Part shown: positions 49,491 to 62,020 of the stretch, piece after piece
Layout: the number at the start of each line of letters is the position of its first letter
How positions within the stretch are numbered: the first letter of the stretch is position 1
Source of the DNA: Luidia sarsii
Taxonomy: Eukaryota > Echinodermata > Asteroidea > Paxillosida > Luidiidae
Length of the DNA stretch: 64,000 bases
NCBI GenBank assembly: GCA_949987565.1
Contig: OX465111.1
Location: 3,526,894 to 3,590,893, forward strand
Direction of reading: 5' to 3'
Made by a program: the position numbers and the translations under genes
The notes under the pieces: generated by a model
What the model was told of the DNA's origin: nothing
What the model saw: only the letters and a program-made list of their open reading frames with translations
The model's database searches: none

Positions 49491-49521
<31 letters not shown>

Positions 49522-49855
49522 CCTCTACCTCTCTCTCTCTCCCTCCCTCTCTCTCTCCTTCTCTCTCTCTCTCCCTCCCTCTCTCTCTCCTTCTCTCTCT
49601 CTCTCCCTCCCTCTCTCTCTCCTTCTCTCTCTCTCTCCCTCCCTCTCTCTCTCCTTCTCTCTCTCTCTCTCCCTCTCTCTCTCCTTCTCTCTCTCTCTCT
49701 CTCTCTCCCTCCCTCCCAGTCTCTCTCTCCCACCCCTATGTCTCTCCACCTCTCTCCCCTTTTCTCTCTATCTCTCCCTCTCTACCTCACCTACCTCCTT
49801 CCCTCCCTCCCTCTCCATCTCACTCTCTCCCTCTCTCTTGATCTCTCTCTGTATT
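49349..49855. repeat. CT-rich tract with a 32-bp higher-order unit
   Basis: CTCTCT with CCCTCCCT and CCTTCT blocks. Between about 49541 and 49680 the pattern repeats every 32 bp. Long open frames on both strands are compositional. Confidence 0.95.
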
Positions 49856-49869
49856 TCGCCATCTTGTCA

Positions 49870-51700
49870 AGTTGATTCTCGGCGGGGAGGAAAGGGGATG
49901 ACTCGTCGCTGCCATACGGCGGAATCGTCGGCTATACGCACGCCTCAGCAGGGGGTGGGGATAAAAGCGTCGGACTGTCCAACAGCACAGCAGGCTCTTT
50001 ACCGGTTGAGCCGACATTATTAAAGGTGCTATGCTGATGAGATAAAACCATTCACAAGTTCAAGGGCACGATGTGGCTAAGTCCACATTAGGGTCCGACT
50101 TTGAAGCCCCTACACAGCAGTTTTTCACTATCTTCTCGAGACTTGGTTGGCGGATTGAGCTGAAATTTTCACAGGTGTGCTACTTCACGCATATGTTGGA
50201 TCAGACAACGTATGGATGCTAATCTGTTTTCCTCGACCAATGTTGTCTTATCCATTTAACTATCTTTTCAATTTCAACTAGCCAGCTGGGCAACAAGACA
50301 AGAGTTTGGTTTCTTCCTACAGTAGCTAGCTAATTTTTTTTTCAACTGACCCTCATTTTGCAGGAGGTTGCTTGGCAATCTGATTCCAGTCTGATAACAA
50401 AATTTTCCATTATGCAGGAGGTACAATAAATGATAATGTACTGTACATGTACAAGCAGACCTATTATAGGTGCTTATAAAAAAATAGTTTTATTTTATAT
50501 CGGCAAATTCCATTGTCAAGGGTACGATAAGGTTAAAGTGTTTTCAGAAAACAGTTTAAATTCCATAGTCCCCCGTTTTTCCTGAGGGCTTGCAAACATT
50601 ACTAATTGCCTTACTGGTTTCCCAGACAATCAATGCTGATTCACATTGTACATGTACATGTACAGTACTCAGGTCATCATTTCCCCAGCACTGTCCTCAA
50701 CCACCATTAAATGGACCCCATCATTTATAATAAGCCAAGGCACCATACATGGACCTTGCTTGAATGCACAGCGTCTGAAGGCACAACTTCCATTATGTAA
50801 ATGCGGTGGTGTGCGCTTCACATTAGGATGTCGATAAAGCTGGCTGGCTTGTAATGTGCCTGTTCATGTCCAGTACATTGTGTATACATTTGATGTACAG
50901 TGTACATGTATGTACTGTACAGTATATTACTGTATACTGTCCGTGTACATGTATACATGTATGTGTACATGTACATTGTATGACTACAGGTACATGTACA
51001 GTGTACATATACAGTATACGGGTACATGTACAAATGACTGTGCATGTACTGTACAAGTACACACGTTGTATACACGAGTACTGTGCGAAGGCTTACATGT
51101 TTGTACATGTATATGTTTACGTGTACATGTACAGTGTATGCACAGTCACAGTCTATATTATTTGGTAACGGAAAAAAGAAGCAAAATGAAAAAAGAAGCA
51201 AATCCTCGCTGGACCTTTCTCACAAGCAGAGGGTCCTGCTAAGAATAGATTGAAACGTCCGATAATTTACACAATGAAGGCTAAGGTTCAGGCTTGGGAT
51301 ACGATTTCATTTCAACCATTTGTCGTGACTGTACACGTGTAGCAGAGTACACTACACTGTAACATACCGTAGCATTTGAGAACAAATTCAGCAACAAATC
51401 ACAACATGCATGATTTTCAGGTTGTTGTGTGGCAGGGTCGATATCCTAAGCCAGAGCCTAATCCAATGATTGGAGGAAAAAAGGACCATGTACGATTGTA
51501 CAGTACATTGTACATGTCGTATGAATGGCAAGGCTGTGAAAAGTTAACACGTGTATGTACTGTATGTGTATATCTATGGTACATACAGTGGGTGTGCTGT
51601 ACACATTTGCAGTAGAGCGATGAATAATTCCTTGTTAACACAATGCAAGGAGCCCTTAGACAGTAGAGACACAAGAGGTGCGGGGGATGGAGTTGAGCAT
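49870..51700. other. Non-coding stretch
   Basis: It contains a strong TACATGTA/GTACAGTA cluster at 50870-51140 and a family A piece at 51205-51265. No exon is recognised. Confidence 0.55.
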
Positions 51701-51706
51701 ACCCTT

Positions 51707-52365
51707 TCCTCTTTTCTTCCCCTTCCTTCCTCCCTCCTCCTCCCCCTCTCCCTTCCCTCCCTCCTTTCCCCCTCCTCTTCTTCCCCTCCCTTCCGTCCCT
51801 GCTTTTCTCCCACTTTATCCCTTCCTATTCTCCCCCCTCTCCCTTCACTCCCTCCTCTTCTCCCCTCCCTTCTTCCCCTCCTCCTCTGTCCCTGCTTTTC
51901 TCCCACTCCATCCCTTCCTCTTCTCCCCCCTCTCACTTCCCCCTCCTCTTCTCCCCCCTCTTCTTCCCCTCCTCCCCCATCCCTGCTTTTCTCCCACTCC
52001 ATCCCTTCCTCTTCTCCCCTCCCCTCCTTTCCCTCCTTTCTTTTCTCCCCCCTCTTCTCCCCTCCCCTCCCTTTCCTCCTTTCTTCCCCCCCCCCTCTTC
52101 TCCCCCTCCCTTCCCTCCTTACTCTTCTCCCCTTCTCTCCCCCCTCCATCCTCTTCCCCCTCCCTCCTCTTCTCCCTCCCTTCCCTCCCTCCTCTTCTCC
52201 CCCCCCTCTTCTCCCCCTCCCTTCCCTCCTCTCCATCATCCTCTCCATCCCTTCCTCCTATTCCCCATCCCCTTCCCTTCCCTCCCTCCCCTCCCCTCTT
52301 CATCTCCCTTCCCTCTATCCTATCCCCCTCTCCCTTCCCCCCTCTCTCCCTCCTCCTCCTTCACG
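51707..52365. repeat. C/T homopyrimidine tract, partly a 90-bp repeat
   Basis: Almost 660 bp of pyrimidine on the plus strand. CCCTGCTTTTCTCCCACT recurs near 51798, 51892 and 51981, a unit of roughly 90 bp. Frames on both strands here are artefacts. Confidence 0.95.
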
Positions 52366-52544
52366 CGAACAAACATAAGGACAGCGCAGGACAAGGGCAA
52401 GTCTCTTGTAACTGACAGTGAGGATCTTGAAGGTCCCTGGCCTATGCAGTCTCTCCGTCATTCCATAGACGCATTGCGATAACAAAAAATGTCTTTCTCG
52501 ACGAAAAGCAGTGAGAAAAACAAAAAACAAACAGGACTTGGCTT

Positions 52545-52645
52545 ACCATATGATAGCTCAGGTGGTTAGAGCACTGGTAAATGTACATGTAGTCATGTAC
52601 ATAATGTACATTAAGCCAGAGGTCTCGGTTTCAAGCCCAGACCAG
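52545..52645 (+). mobile_element. tRNA-derived SINE with a TACATG insertion
   Basis: A box TAGCTCAGGTGG at 52554-52565 and B box GGTTTCAAGCC at 52627-52637. A GTACATGTA-type segment between them widens the spacing beyond that of a tRNA. Confidence 0.65.
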
Positions 52646-54025
52646 TCCATTCCAATTCACCGTGATGCAAATGAACAAAATTCATATCAAGTTCACAGGA
52701 AATCCAATCCATACCACACAAATAGCCTAGGCATCTACGAAAGTCCATCCGCATAACGTATACACTGTAATGTAATGCATGTCATTACTATGTGTCAATG
52801 CACTGTCGCTGCCTATGTGCATTGTGCATTCACACCACACTCCTTTGCCGAAGCACATTAGCCTGAATGTGCAAGATTCTTCAGATCAAACAAACGACAC
52901 CCCAAGCCTCTGGAACCAACCCGAGTCCATCTCATAAGTGGATGCTGCTCAACTCAGAAGGGGAAGGCGTGTTCAAATTTGGCGAACTGCCTCCGACTTT
53001 GGAGAGAAAAAAAAGAGAAAAAAAAAAGGGAGGTTTGCATCTTTGAGCATTCACTGTATGCTTGTATTGATCTTGCTGCATCTCGTTAACGCAATAGTAC
53101 ATTGGATGTTAGAATTGCAGAGCATAGCAGACATGCGATGGCAGCCTTTAGGAGAATGTGGCTTTGTTGGGTAAGGATAAGGGTAAGCCTGAGACTGGCC
53201 TGAGAAGGGGGAAAAAAACACCCTGAGAAAGAGGCCTCTTTTGTTTACATGTACGGGACTGGGCGTGACGTTCTGATTGGTGAAGGTTAAATGCAAGTAC
53301 TGGCAAGCCTGGCGTTTCACAGACGGACCACATTTTTGGGGACACAGAGCAGAGGGTAGGTTAGGATGAATCACCTGCAACCACCACAAAACCATCCCAT
53401 CAGGCAAATTGCACCTGCCCTTCCCCCCCCCCCTTGTCAGTCGCTGCGCTTCTGTGGGAAGTGCGAGAGAGCGTGCGACAGACATCTCCATCGGTTCGTC
53501 ACCCACTGCACTCACTCCCTCCACAGTACAGTACATGTACATTCAGCCAAATGACAACAAAGGTTGCAAGGTCCTTTGCTGACTAGACAGACCAAACAGA
53601 GATTTGTACACAAATGGGTGGAAGGTTGGTGGTGACACCATGTTAAATCATCTCTTCTGAGCCAGAGTGTGGCTCCGAAAAGAGCTGTGATAACTGTATA
53701 CGTAAATGACCCCCAAGTTATGAAAATCCCCCAAATTTACAGGACCTTAAGTTCGAACTTATTAGGATCTTTCTCAACTGCAGAATATTGGAGACTTCCA
53801 AGTTCCATTGAAGGTACAATATTATTACAAACTTAAATGTAGTCAAACATCCTTCTATTCTGAAAAAAGGACCTGTCTCAAAAGATCATGGAAAAGCCCT
53901 GCTTGGATTAAAACATCAGGTACTCTTAAAATCATTCCAAGGGACAAATTTAAAGTCCAGTGGTTGATCTCATCCCAGTCATCATAACTTACATACATGT
54001 ACAGTGTACATGTACATACCATCAA
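52646..54025. other. Non-coding stretch
   Basis: It contains a GC-richer part at 53050-53520, a family B fragment at 53610-53690 and family A pieces at 53755-53800 and 53860-53960. No supported exon. Confidence 0.45.
53610..53690. repeat. Family B copy
   Basis: GGGTGGAAGGTTGGTGGTGA, CACCATG, then GAGTGTGGCTCCGAAAAGAG match the left half and centre of 32340-32480. Confidence 0.65.
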
Positions 54026-54027
54026 TT

Positions 54028-54285
54028 GGCCACCAAAAGATCCCTTTGGCCACCAAAAGATCCCTTTGGCCACCAAAAGATCCCTTTGGCTACCAAAAGA
54101 TCCATTGATTCCATTTGCCCACCAACAGATCCAATTGCCCACCAAAAAGATCCCTTTGGCCAACAAAAAGATCCCTTTGGCTACCAAAAGATGCATTGAT
54201 TTGTCACCAACAGATCCATTTATTCCATTTGCCCACCAACAGATCCAATTGGCCACCAAAGTGATCCATCTGGCCACAAAGGAAA
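54028..54285 (+). repeat. 20-bp minisatellite
   Basis: GGCCACCAAAAGATCCCTTT repeats about 12 times with variants GGCTACC, GCCCACCAACAGATCC and ATTGATTCC. A frame open on both strands is due to low stop content. Confidence 0.95.
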
Positions 54286-54289
54286 CCAG

Positions 54290-55160
54290 TGAACCAGGTA
54301 AGCCATCCATTTAACAAATCTGAAGGTCGAGTCCTGATATTCAATTTCTTGTCTTACTCTTAGCCATCCTTGTGACCCCTTGTCCCTCACCACAAATGAA
54401 ACGTATTGATGTTGCCACTTCCTGCTGTTTGCACTGATGTAAACGCGTTGCCTGCCTGCCCTGATCAGACCTGCTGTACCAATCCGCCTAACAGCCGCTG
54501 AGTAAACAAATGGCTATTGTGTGAACAAACAACCCCAGCCCAGACAGAGGAGGAAGCGATCGTTTACTCCAGTCAGCGCACCCCATACCTATAATGTACG
54601 TACAATGTACAATATGCAGGAACCTCTTTACTTCCCATCCACTACAAAAAAAAAAATCTGCACCCACCACCCACTGCAATACAAACCTTCAGCCCACAAA
54701 TGGGCATTGATGTGACACTACCAAACCAAAGGGCTTTCTTTAGCACTGCATTCTAATTAAAGACCTGGTCCAAGGAAAAAAAACCTGACATCACCATGTA
54801 CATTACGTGCTGTGCATGTACTGTAGTGATGTACATGTACTGTACATGGCTAAGTGCAGTACAACAGTGATAAAAACCAATAAGTGCCTATATTTGAGTC
54901 ATAAGGACTGAGGCAAAACGTTCCTCCCTCGACATAAATCCCAACAAATCTGTCAGGCTGGGGTTCTTAATTTCTTTCCTCTCATTTCTCTTCTTTTCTT
55001 TTCTTTCCTTCTCGCTGTTGGTCCTTTTTTGCGGTTGGTCGCTGGTCAAGATGGAAGTGAATCCCGTGGGGCAGTTCAGAGGCACTGTCACGCATTGTGC
55101 AATGCACGCTGCGCACTGTCTGATTCGAAAAAGGGCTTAGGGCTGGGATCGGACAGATGC
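54290..55160. other. Non-coding stretch
   Basis: No exon is recognised; it contains a TACATG cluster near 54815. Confidence 0.5.
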
Positions 55161-55165
55161 AGTCG

Positions 55166-55672
55166 CAGGGGAGGGAGGGAGGGAGGGGGAGGGAGGGATG
55201 GAAGGGGGAAGGAGGGGGTGAGGGAGGGAGGGGTGGAAGGGGGAAGGAGGGGGTGAGGGAGGGAGGGATGGAAGGAAGGGGTGATAGAGGGAGGGAGGGA
55301 AGAAAGGGGGAAGGAGGGGGTGAGGGAGGGAGGGATGGAAGGAAGGGGTGATAGAGGGAGGGATGGAAGGAAGGGGGAAGGAGGGGGTGAGGGAGGGAGG
55401 GATGGAAGGAAGGGGTGATAAAGGGAGGGAGGGAAGACAGGGGGAAGGAGGGGGTGAGGGAGGGAGGGATGGAAGGAAGGGGGAAGGAGGGGGTGAGGGA
55501 GGGAGGGATGGAAGGAAGGGGGAAGGAGGGGTGAGGGAGGGAGGGATGGAAGGAAGGGGGGAGGAGGGAGTGAGGGAGGGAGGGATGGAAGGGGAAGGAG
55601 GTGGTGAGGGAGGGAGGGATGAAAGGGGGAAGGAGGGAGGGAGGGAGGGGGAAGGGGGAAAGAGGAAGGGAG
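55166..55672. repeat. GGGA-rich minisatellite, about 40-bp unit
   Basis: GGGAGGGAGGGATGGAAGGA followed by AGGGGGAAGGAGGGGGTGAG, with variants, repeats along 500 bp of homopurine. It has many G-runs, so G-quadruplex formation is possible. Confidence 0.95.
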
Positions 55673-55679
55673 TGAGGTT

Positions 55680-56845
55680 CAAGGGAGAAGGCGGGAGACA
55701 TTGTGAGACCTTCTGCTGCTGCTTACCAGACTGAAGGGGAGGGGGTACACTGCGTGTTCACCCGGAGAACAGAGTTTCGCCGGAACCCTTGAAAAAGATG
55801 GGCAACGGCGCACTGACAAACGGACGAAAAATGAGTCAGATGCTGTGATTTCTAGCAGCGTGGATATTGTGTGTGTGTCCTTTGGGACACGCAGGAGCCT
55901 CGGAGCGTGGCATTGACAATGGAAAGGCTTTTTGGGGGGCAGTGAGTCTTGCGAAAAAGAAAAATGGAGCTAGATTGAAGGGTTGGTTGTGCATCATGGG
56001 TACAATCTGAGCTGTTACTGCTTTGGTCACATGTTTGGAGAGGCTAGGAGATGAGGGGACGGATTGACGTTGGTTTTTTCGTGTCCCCCCGAAAAAAAAC
56101 AAAAAAACCAACAACAACAACCCACCACCCCAAAACAAATTGGAGAAATGGCGGGTGTTCATGTCTTTTTTTCCATCACGTGTTCTTCAATCAATTTGAA
56201 ATCTCTCTGCCAATGACAAGGTCAAGTGATGGTGTTGTGTAATGTTAGCCTGACATTTCATGAGGACTAAATTTGGCTCCCGAGGGGGTGTGACTGTGAG
56301 ATGGCATCGCGTTCGCGTAGGGAGGCGGATTTGTTGGTTAAAGTCGTTGTTGTGGGGGGGGGGGGATACATTAATAAATCACGTCACAGCCGTGTCCCTC
56401 TGGTGATGGTTTAAATTGGCCCTGATCGGTTTCCGTTAGCGCGGTCCCACATTCGTTGGAGGCGGAAGGCGAGTGTGAACAACCCGGAAGCCGCCTGAAT
56501 GCGCTGTCACGAACGCTGATGCCATGGCGACAACAGCTGCCCTCCCCACAACTGCGGCATCATTTGCAGGCTTGGCTGCCATTTGCAACACTCAGCGACC
56601 GATTACTCATGAGCTCCAAACGCAATTTGGTGGAAATGTGCAAGAAGGTCACTCATGACAGACACAATTGGGAAAGACACCACGGAAGGTGCTCCTCTGC
56701 TCCTGCCATCTTGGTCCCCACAGTCAGGACATTTAAGTGAGCAACCAGGCTGTTTGCCTCTTCTCACCCACACACGCTATCTACATGTACACTTACATGT
56801 ATCCCAAGGTGCGGAACAAAGAGGTACATCATGTACTATGTATCC
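55680..56845. other. Repeat-poor island, possibly regulatory
   Basis: 56270-56720 is GC-richer and free of dispersed repeats, with GATGCCATGGCGAC at 56518-56531, near the RFX X-box consensus. The open frame at 56456-56740 has no known domain and no clear splice context. Confidence 0.35.
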
Positions 56846-56846
56846 A

Positions 56847-57059
56847 GAACAGCTTCCTTCCTCGTTCAGCCTCTCTCTAGAATTCCCCGCCTGGTTCATG
56901 TTTTCCCCTAGCCTATGATCTTGCTCTTTTTTTAAGAGGAATGTCAATTCCTTTCTCCAGCCTTCCTGAGTCCTTCTTTCCTTAGCCCTTAACCTTGAGT
57001 GGCTTTTTACAGCCTTGTTTGAGGCGAAGTTGCATACAAAACAACAAAAACAACAACAT
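56847..57059 (+). mobile_element. LINE 3' end, second copy
   Basis: Aligns with 20894-21108 from GAACAGCTT to the AACAACAAC tail, with numerous substitutions and small gaps. It carries the same RT C-terminal trace, frame-broken. Confidence 0.65.
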
Positions 57060-57064
57060 CATGT

Positions 57065-57125
57065 CCTTTGAATGCTAAGATTCAAACCTGAGTGCCAGCC
57101 ACTGTGCTGATTCTTCACTGGCATC
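57065..57125 (-). mobile_element. tRNA-like SINE fragment
   Basis: On the minus strand CTCAGGTTTGAATCTTAGC is B-box-like, directly abutting the LINE tail. Confidence 0.35.
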
Positions 57126-57129
57126 TTAC

Positions 57130-59095
57130 TGTACATGTACACAAAATTGTTCTGAAACATTTGTACCATGGGCAGGGTGGAGTCGGTATGGTACGCCTCT
57201 TCACTGATGACATCATACCTCATTTGCATATCTATGCTCTCTTGGGGAGGGGGAAGGGGGGGGGGCGAGATACCAAGGTCATTGAATTCAAAGGGGGGGG
57301 CACTCCAAAAAGTTGTTGTGTACACAAATGACCAAGGCTACACTAACTACATTAAGTGGTTGGACCCATGGTGGGAAATACCCCAATGAACCCCCTCCGA
57401 TTGTTACAGAGAGGAGACTGCACAAAGTGGATACCAAATGGCCCACTTTCAATCACTGAATCAGACACTGGCACAGTGAGTTACAGGGTCCAACAAATGT
57501 CAGATTATTTTCTTTCACACTCCAACCAATGTCCCAGCTCCCACCCACCCCCACTTCACCCAGGAGATCTATTAATTTGTAAATCTGTGGCCCAATCCCG
57601 TTCAAAACAGGACGATAGAGAATTTTCCACGACATAAATGTCATCAAGACTCTGCTTTTGAGGAAGGTTCCGACAGGATTGAAATGTCGGGTCCTCTGAT
57701 TTTTTTTGGAGATTTTCTCTTTGGTCATTTTTGACAGACTGTAGCAGGTAGGCTGGCCCTCAAAATGTTTGGAGATTCGAAATTGATGAATAGTCATTCT
57801 GATACTACATGTACGTTACTGTACGTATATCATGTACGGTTTTTGTACATGTACTGCATAGCAGCCAACCTACATGTACATGTACATGTATCTTAAAGGA
57901 AATTAGGAATAATTCTGCTAAAAAAGAGGAATCACAGAGCAAAGTAAAAAGAATTACATGTGTATTTCCAAGCCAAAAATCGGATTCTATTGTCAAGAGC
58001 TTGTAAAAAGTGATAATTTGTTACCAAAAATGAGGAATGATTCCTCCAAAATAGGAATGGTTGGCAGCTATGGTTTACTACTGGTAAGTTACCATGCGTA
58101 CAGTATGTACTGTATGGCATATAGTGCATACTAATGTGTATTCATTTGTAGAGAGAGATGCACAGGGGGCAAGTCCACCTGTCAATCTGTCTGTCTGGCT
58201 TCTGGTCTGTCCACCAAGGCGACTGACTGATCTCTAGGGACAGGGGCTTGGGATCAGGGCTTGACATGACAGAAGACGAACATGGGGGGAGGGAAGGACT
58301 TGGTCATGGGTGTTAAAAAAAAAAAAAAAAACATCAATCGTGTACAGCTGTTGCACCATGCCATCGGATGGTGCGCTTGTGTACAGTCTTCACACAGACA
58401 GTGGATAAACTGGAACCGTAGACTGACTTCTGTTCACATGCATGCTAGTACATGTATTTGTGTACGGTATAAGGTACATGTATAAGTACCGGTGCAGTAT
58501 GGTGTAGGACTAGGAGCAACAGGTGTGACCAAGAGAGGCACATTTTGATGTATGAGGTAATGTGGTTTAAGATGTGTTGTAGTTTGTACAAAGGAAATGA
58601 CGGGTGTGTGTACTTTGGTTCCTGAGTGGAAAACAATTTGTGCGTGCCAACTGAGGTCCGCAGTCAAGACAAAACAGAGTACTGCATGTATGCTGTACAT
58701 GTACGTCTACAAACTACAAAGGTATATGAGTGGCAGTACTGCTAAAATGTGCATGCTGTACACATGTGTACATGTATTTGCACGTGTACATGTACATGTA
58801 CAATTGTGTACAAATGTAGTACCGGTACATTACAAAGAACTGTTATATTAATTGACAAGTAATTGTACAAGCACGTACATGTGTATGTGTATACAACAAT
58901 ACATTTTAATCCTCATTCTACAATGTTCATGTACATGTACATACATCTATCTGAAGAAGAAAAGATGTAGGCCCCCTAAGAATGTACATGTAGTTGTTTC
59001 TATAAAGGCTCATGTACATGTAGTCTAGCTGCCTTATGTTACAGGTACTTTATCATACCAAGAACTGACATTAATTTTATGTTTTACGCAATTTT
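57130..59095. other. Non-coding stretch with TACATG clusters
   Basis: It contains a family A copy at 57645-57760 and palindromic repeats at 57810-57895 and 58680-59030. No exon is recognised. Confidence 0.55.
57645..57760 (+). repeat. Family A element, near full length
   Basis: CTCTGCTTTTGAGGAAGG, TCCGACAGGATTGAAATGTC, GGGTCCTCTGA and TTGGTCATTTTTGACAGACT cover the element in order. Confidence 0.8.
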
Positions 59096-59099
59096 TACA

Positions 59100-59245
59100 A
59101 ACAAATGTTTCACACTGCTTACTGACTGAGATGACCACAACTATACAAATCTGAGGACGAGATGTTTCAATCCTAGAAAGGTCCAGCTACCTGTACTTGC
59201 TAGGATTGAAACATAATGCCCTCTGAATTTTAGAACGATTGAGTG
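59100..59245. repeat. Family A element as a complete hairpin
   Basis: ATGTTTCAATCCTAG and CTAGGATTGAAACAT form a perfect 15-bp inverted pair around a 22-bp loop, with the head CTTACTGACTGAGATGACC to the left. Confidence 0.85.
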
Positions 59246-60770
59246 AGTGAGTTTGAGCTTTAAGGTACTTGTCAGGAGAAATCCACTCAATTGGACTTTC
59301 CTCAAGTCCGTTTTCTTCGTTCTTTTGATAAGATTGCCGTTGATAGTGTCGGCAAACGTCTGAAAGCTTTTGAGAATCTGCCAGCCGGGAACATAAAGGA
59401 GAGAGGAGACATTATACGCTCCTGAAGGAGTGTGGAAGATTAAAAGGAATCGCGCCTCTCAGAAATCTAGCCCCCGGGGGGCGTAGGTGTGCTGACTGCA
59501 ACAGCAGGGGTCCGTGTTCATACACGTACATGTACGTGTAATTCCGTGCTGTATAAACGTGCTCCTTGCATGAAAGCGTTCTGGAGAGGGATCGGGGGGA
59601 GGAGAGGAGGGGAGGCTGGTCAGGAGAGACCACAAATGCCTGCCTAGTCTGTAGTCTTTTCAATTCTGGAGGTGTCGCGGACTTGAGATTGAAAATCGGC
59701 CGTAACTCAGGCCTCTCCGACACTATGAAGATGAAGGGAGTTCAAGTAATTGGAGAAAAAAAAAATGACCACAGTTTTCATCAATGTACAGCAGGAATCT
59801 ATTCATTTGCCAATGCACATTGCAGCATTGTGCACTGCCTGACTTGAGGCTGAATACCTACTTATTCCTCCATGGTACCCTACAGCAACTCAAGCCCCTC
59901 AAACTGCAAGAATTGAGATGTAGCGGTAACTGAAGAAAATACGGCAATTGATTTGCATTCCATAAAGAGATACATGAACACCAAAATCTTCTATTTAAAA
60001 AAAGGACCTTTCTCAAAGGACAATTTTAAAAAGGTCCTCCTGGGAACAACTTGAAATATATTCAAGATTTACGTTAGAGCTGTTCCATGTAAATGGATCC
60101 CATTCTGGAGACAGCCATGATTTTGAAAAAAAAACAACCTGGGGTAGATTTCACAAAGCCTTACGATGCATCATAACTCAACCAACGATGGATAACCCAT
60201 CGTTAGGTGTGATACATGTACATATGGTTTCTGTGCATCGCTCATCATCTTGCGATTGATTGTACACGCATGTACGCACACGTATGTACATTAGGTTACA
60301 ATGAGTTTGGTGAATGGACTGCACAGCAAAACCACCAAACAGTCACATGCACAGTTCATTCAGGGGATTCTATTTTCCATAAAGCACAGCCTCCCCTGGT
60401 CTTCCGGTACACCCAGAGACCGAACTACATGTAAAGTATGTAGGTACGTGCTGCCATTTAGAAACTCCAGGGTAGGCAGGCTCCAGCAGACTGCTTCTCA
60501 ATAGTACGTGGGGCCAGTCAATGCCACCAAATGCAAGGGACACAAAGATATTATAATCATATACACGCATCAAGTAGCGGCAACACAAGTCATTTGTCAC
60601 GCGTAGATGACGATGAGGCAACCTTGTCTCTCTGCAATTTGCTTGTAATTCATCTGATCAAAATATTTGATTTGCCCTTTGTGTTCCTTCAAAAAAAAGA
60701 GCTGTCGATCTACTATGTGTCGGATCCAACAAATGCAGTACATGTAGAGCTGATTTACAACTGATTGTTG
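59246..60770. other. Non-coding stretch
   Basis: 59340-59740 is a GC-richer island; a family A piece lies near 60000-60060. No exon is recognised. Confidence 0.45.
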
Positions 60771-60778
60771 CTTGCTAT

Positions 60779-60880
60779 TATCTGAATGAAAATGGGGTCA
60801 TGATCCCTGGAGATACCAGAGATGGCAGCTAATGGTGAAATGGTTCTGACTGACGCCCCTATGCAGTAGTTGGCTTGATT
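60779..60880 (+). repeat. Dispersed repeat family C copy
   Basis: ATCTGAATGAAAATGGGGTC, ATGATCCCTGGAGATACC and GGTTCTGACTGACGCCCC parallel 1694-1785. Confidence 0.65.
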
Positions 60881-60999
60881 ATTTAGGATATAGTCCCAAA
60901 TAATGGCTTCCTTTTTTTTTTCTTTTTTTTTTGGGGGGAGGTTGAAATACCGGTTGAAACACACCTACATGTACAATGTACACAAATTATGTTTTCAGT

Positions 61000-61130
61000 T
61001 GTTATCATGCTCCCGCAATATGCGAAGATGTTTTAGCAAGCTGCTTCCTGACTACAATGACCAAAAAATTATCAAAAATAAGGAGGGCCTGACGTTTTCG
61101 ATCCTAGCCAGACCTTTCTCAAAGGCATGC
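61000..61130 (-). repeat. Family A element, near full length
   Basis: GCAAGCTGCTTCCTGAC, ACAATGACC, GGAGGGCCTGACGTTTTCGA and GACCTTTCTCAAAGGCATG cover both ends. Confidence 0.85.
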
Positions 61131-61605
61131 TAACATGCTACATACTGTGCAAAATGGCAAACCATAGGTAGGCCTACAGTACTTAGTAATCTGTCCCTGA
61201 AATCCTACTGGTTTGATTGAGCATTACCTGACAATGAATTAGCATAAATCAGCATTGAGAACCCTTAGGCAGTACATATAAATGCTTGCTCCACAGATTT
61301 ACAGCTCTCAACCGCCACTAGCTATCCAATCTCCCCCCCAAAAAACTTAAAAACCCATTAAATTAATTTCTCAGCATGGCAACCTACTTCAGGCTACTAA
61401 ATCAATAAATGAATCACGCATACATTTAAAATTCTTTCTCTCTTTTTTTTTTGCATGGTTATGATGGTTCATCTTAGAGAATTGTTTGGGATGTGACAAG
61501 ATGGGCTTTGTGGAACCCATCTCCATCGATGAGGAATTATTCTTGGCAGTATGGGTCACCATGGGAACAGCCGCATCATCAATGTTACATGTAAGCCATG
61601 CAAGT
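61131..61605. other. Non-coding stretch
   Basis: AT-rich with a poly-T run; GTCACCATGGGAAC at 61556 is a weak X-box-like motif. Otherwise nothing recognised. Confidence 0.5.
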
Positions 61606-61608
61606 CTG

Positions 61609-62020
61609 GCTTAGGATAGGACTTACATTTACATGTACCGGTAGGATAGGACTTGAGAAAGGACTTACATGTAGGACAGGACTTAGGGATAGGACTTACA
61701 TTTACATGCACCGGTAGGATAGGACTTGAGAAAGGACTTACACATGTACATGTACATGTACATGTAGGATAGGACTTACATTTACATGTACCGGTAGGAT
61801 AGGACTTGAGAAAGGACTTACATGTAGGATAGGACTTAGGATAGGACTTACATTAACATGCACCGGTAGGATAGGACTTGAGAAAGGACTTAGGATAGGA
61901 CTCAGTATCTATAGGACTTACAGTACTGTACATGTACATGTATTTAGGACTTAGTAGAGGACTTAGGATAGGATTTAGGATGGGAATTCAGGATAGAACT
62001 TACAATGGACCACTTAGGAT
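61609..62020 (+). repeat. AGGATAGGACTTACAT minisatellite
   Basis: AGGATAGGACTTACATTTAC, ATGTACCGGTAGGATAGG and ACTTGAGAAAGGACTTAC alternate in a composite unit of roughly 70-90 bp with a shorter AGGATAGGACTT subunit. Confidence 0.95.

Noticed and set aside
52545..52645. Functional tRNA gene
   Set aside because: A/B box spacing is too long and no acceptor stem is visible; the other tRNA-like loci also fail the clover-leaf pattern by eye.
55799..55849. Short plus-strand frame starting MGNGALTNG
   Set aside because: A Met-Gly start is tempting as a myristoylated N-terminus, but it is on the wrong strand for abl and ends after 16 codons without a clear donor.
59140..59245. Hammerhead ribozyme in family A
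   Set aside because: CTGAGGACGAG and GAAAC elements are suggestive, but the conserved CTGATGA core with correctly placed stems is not present.
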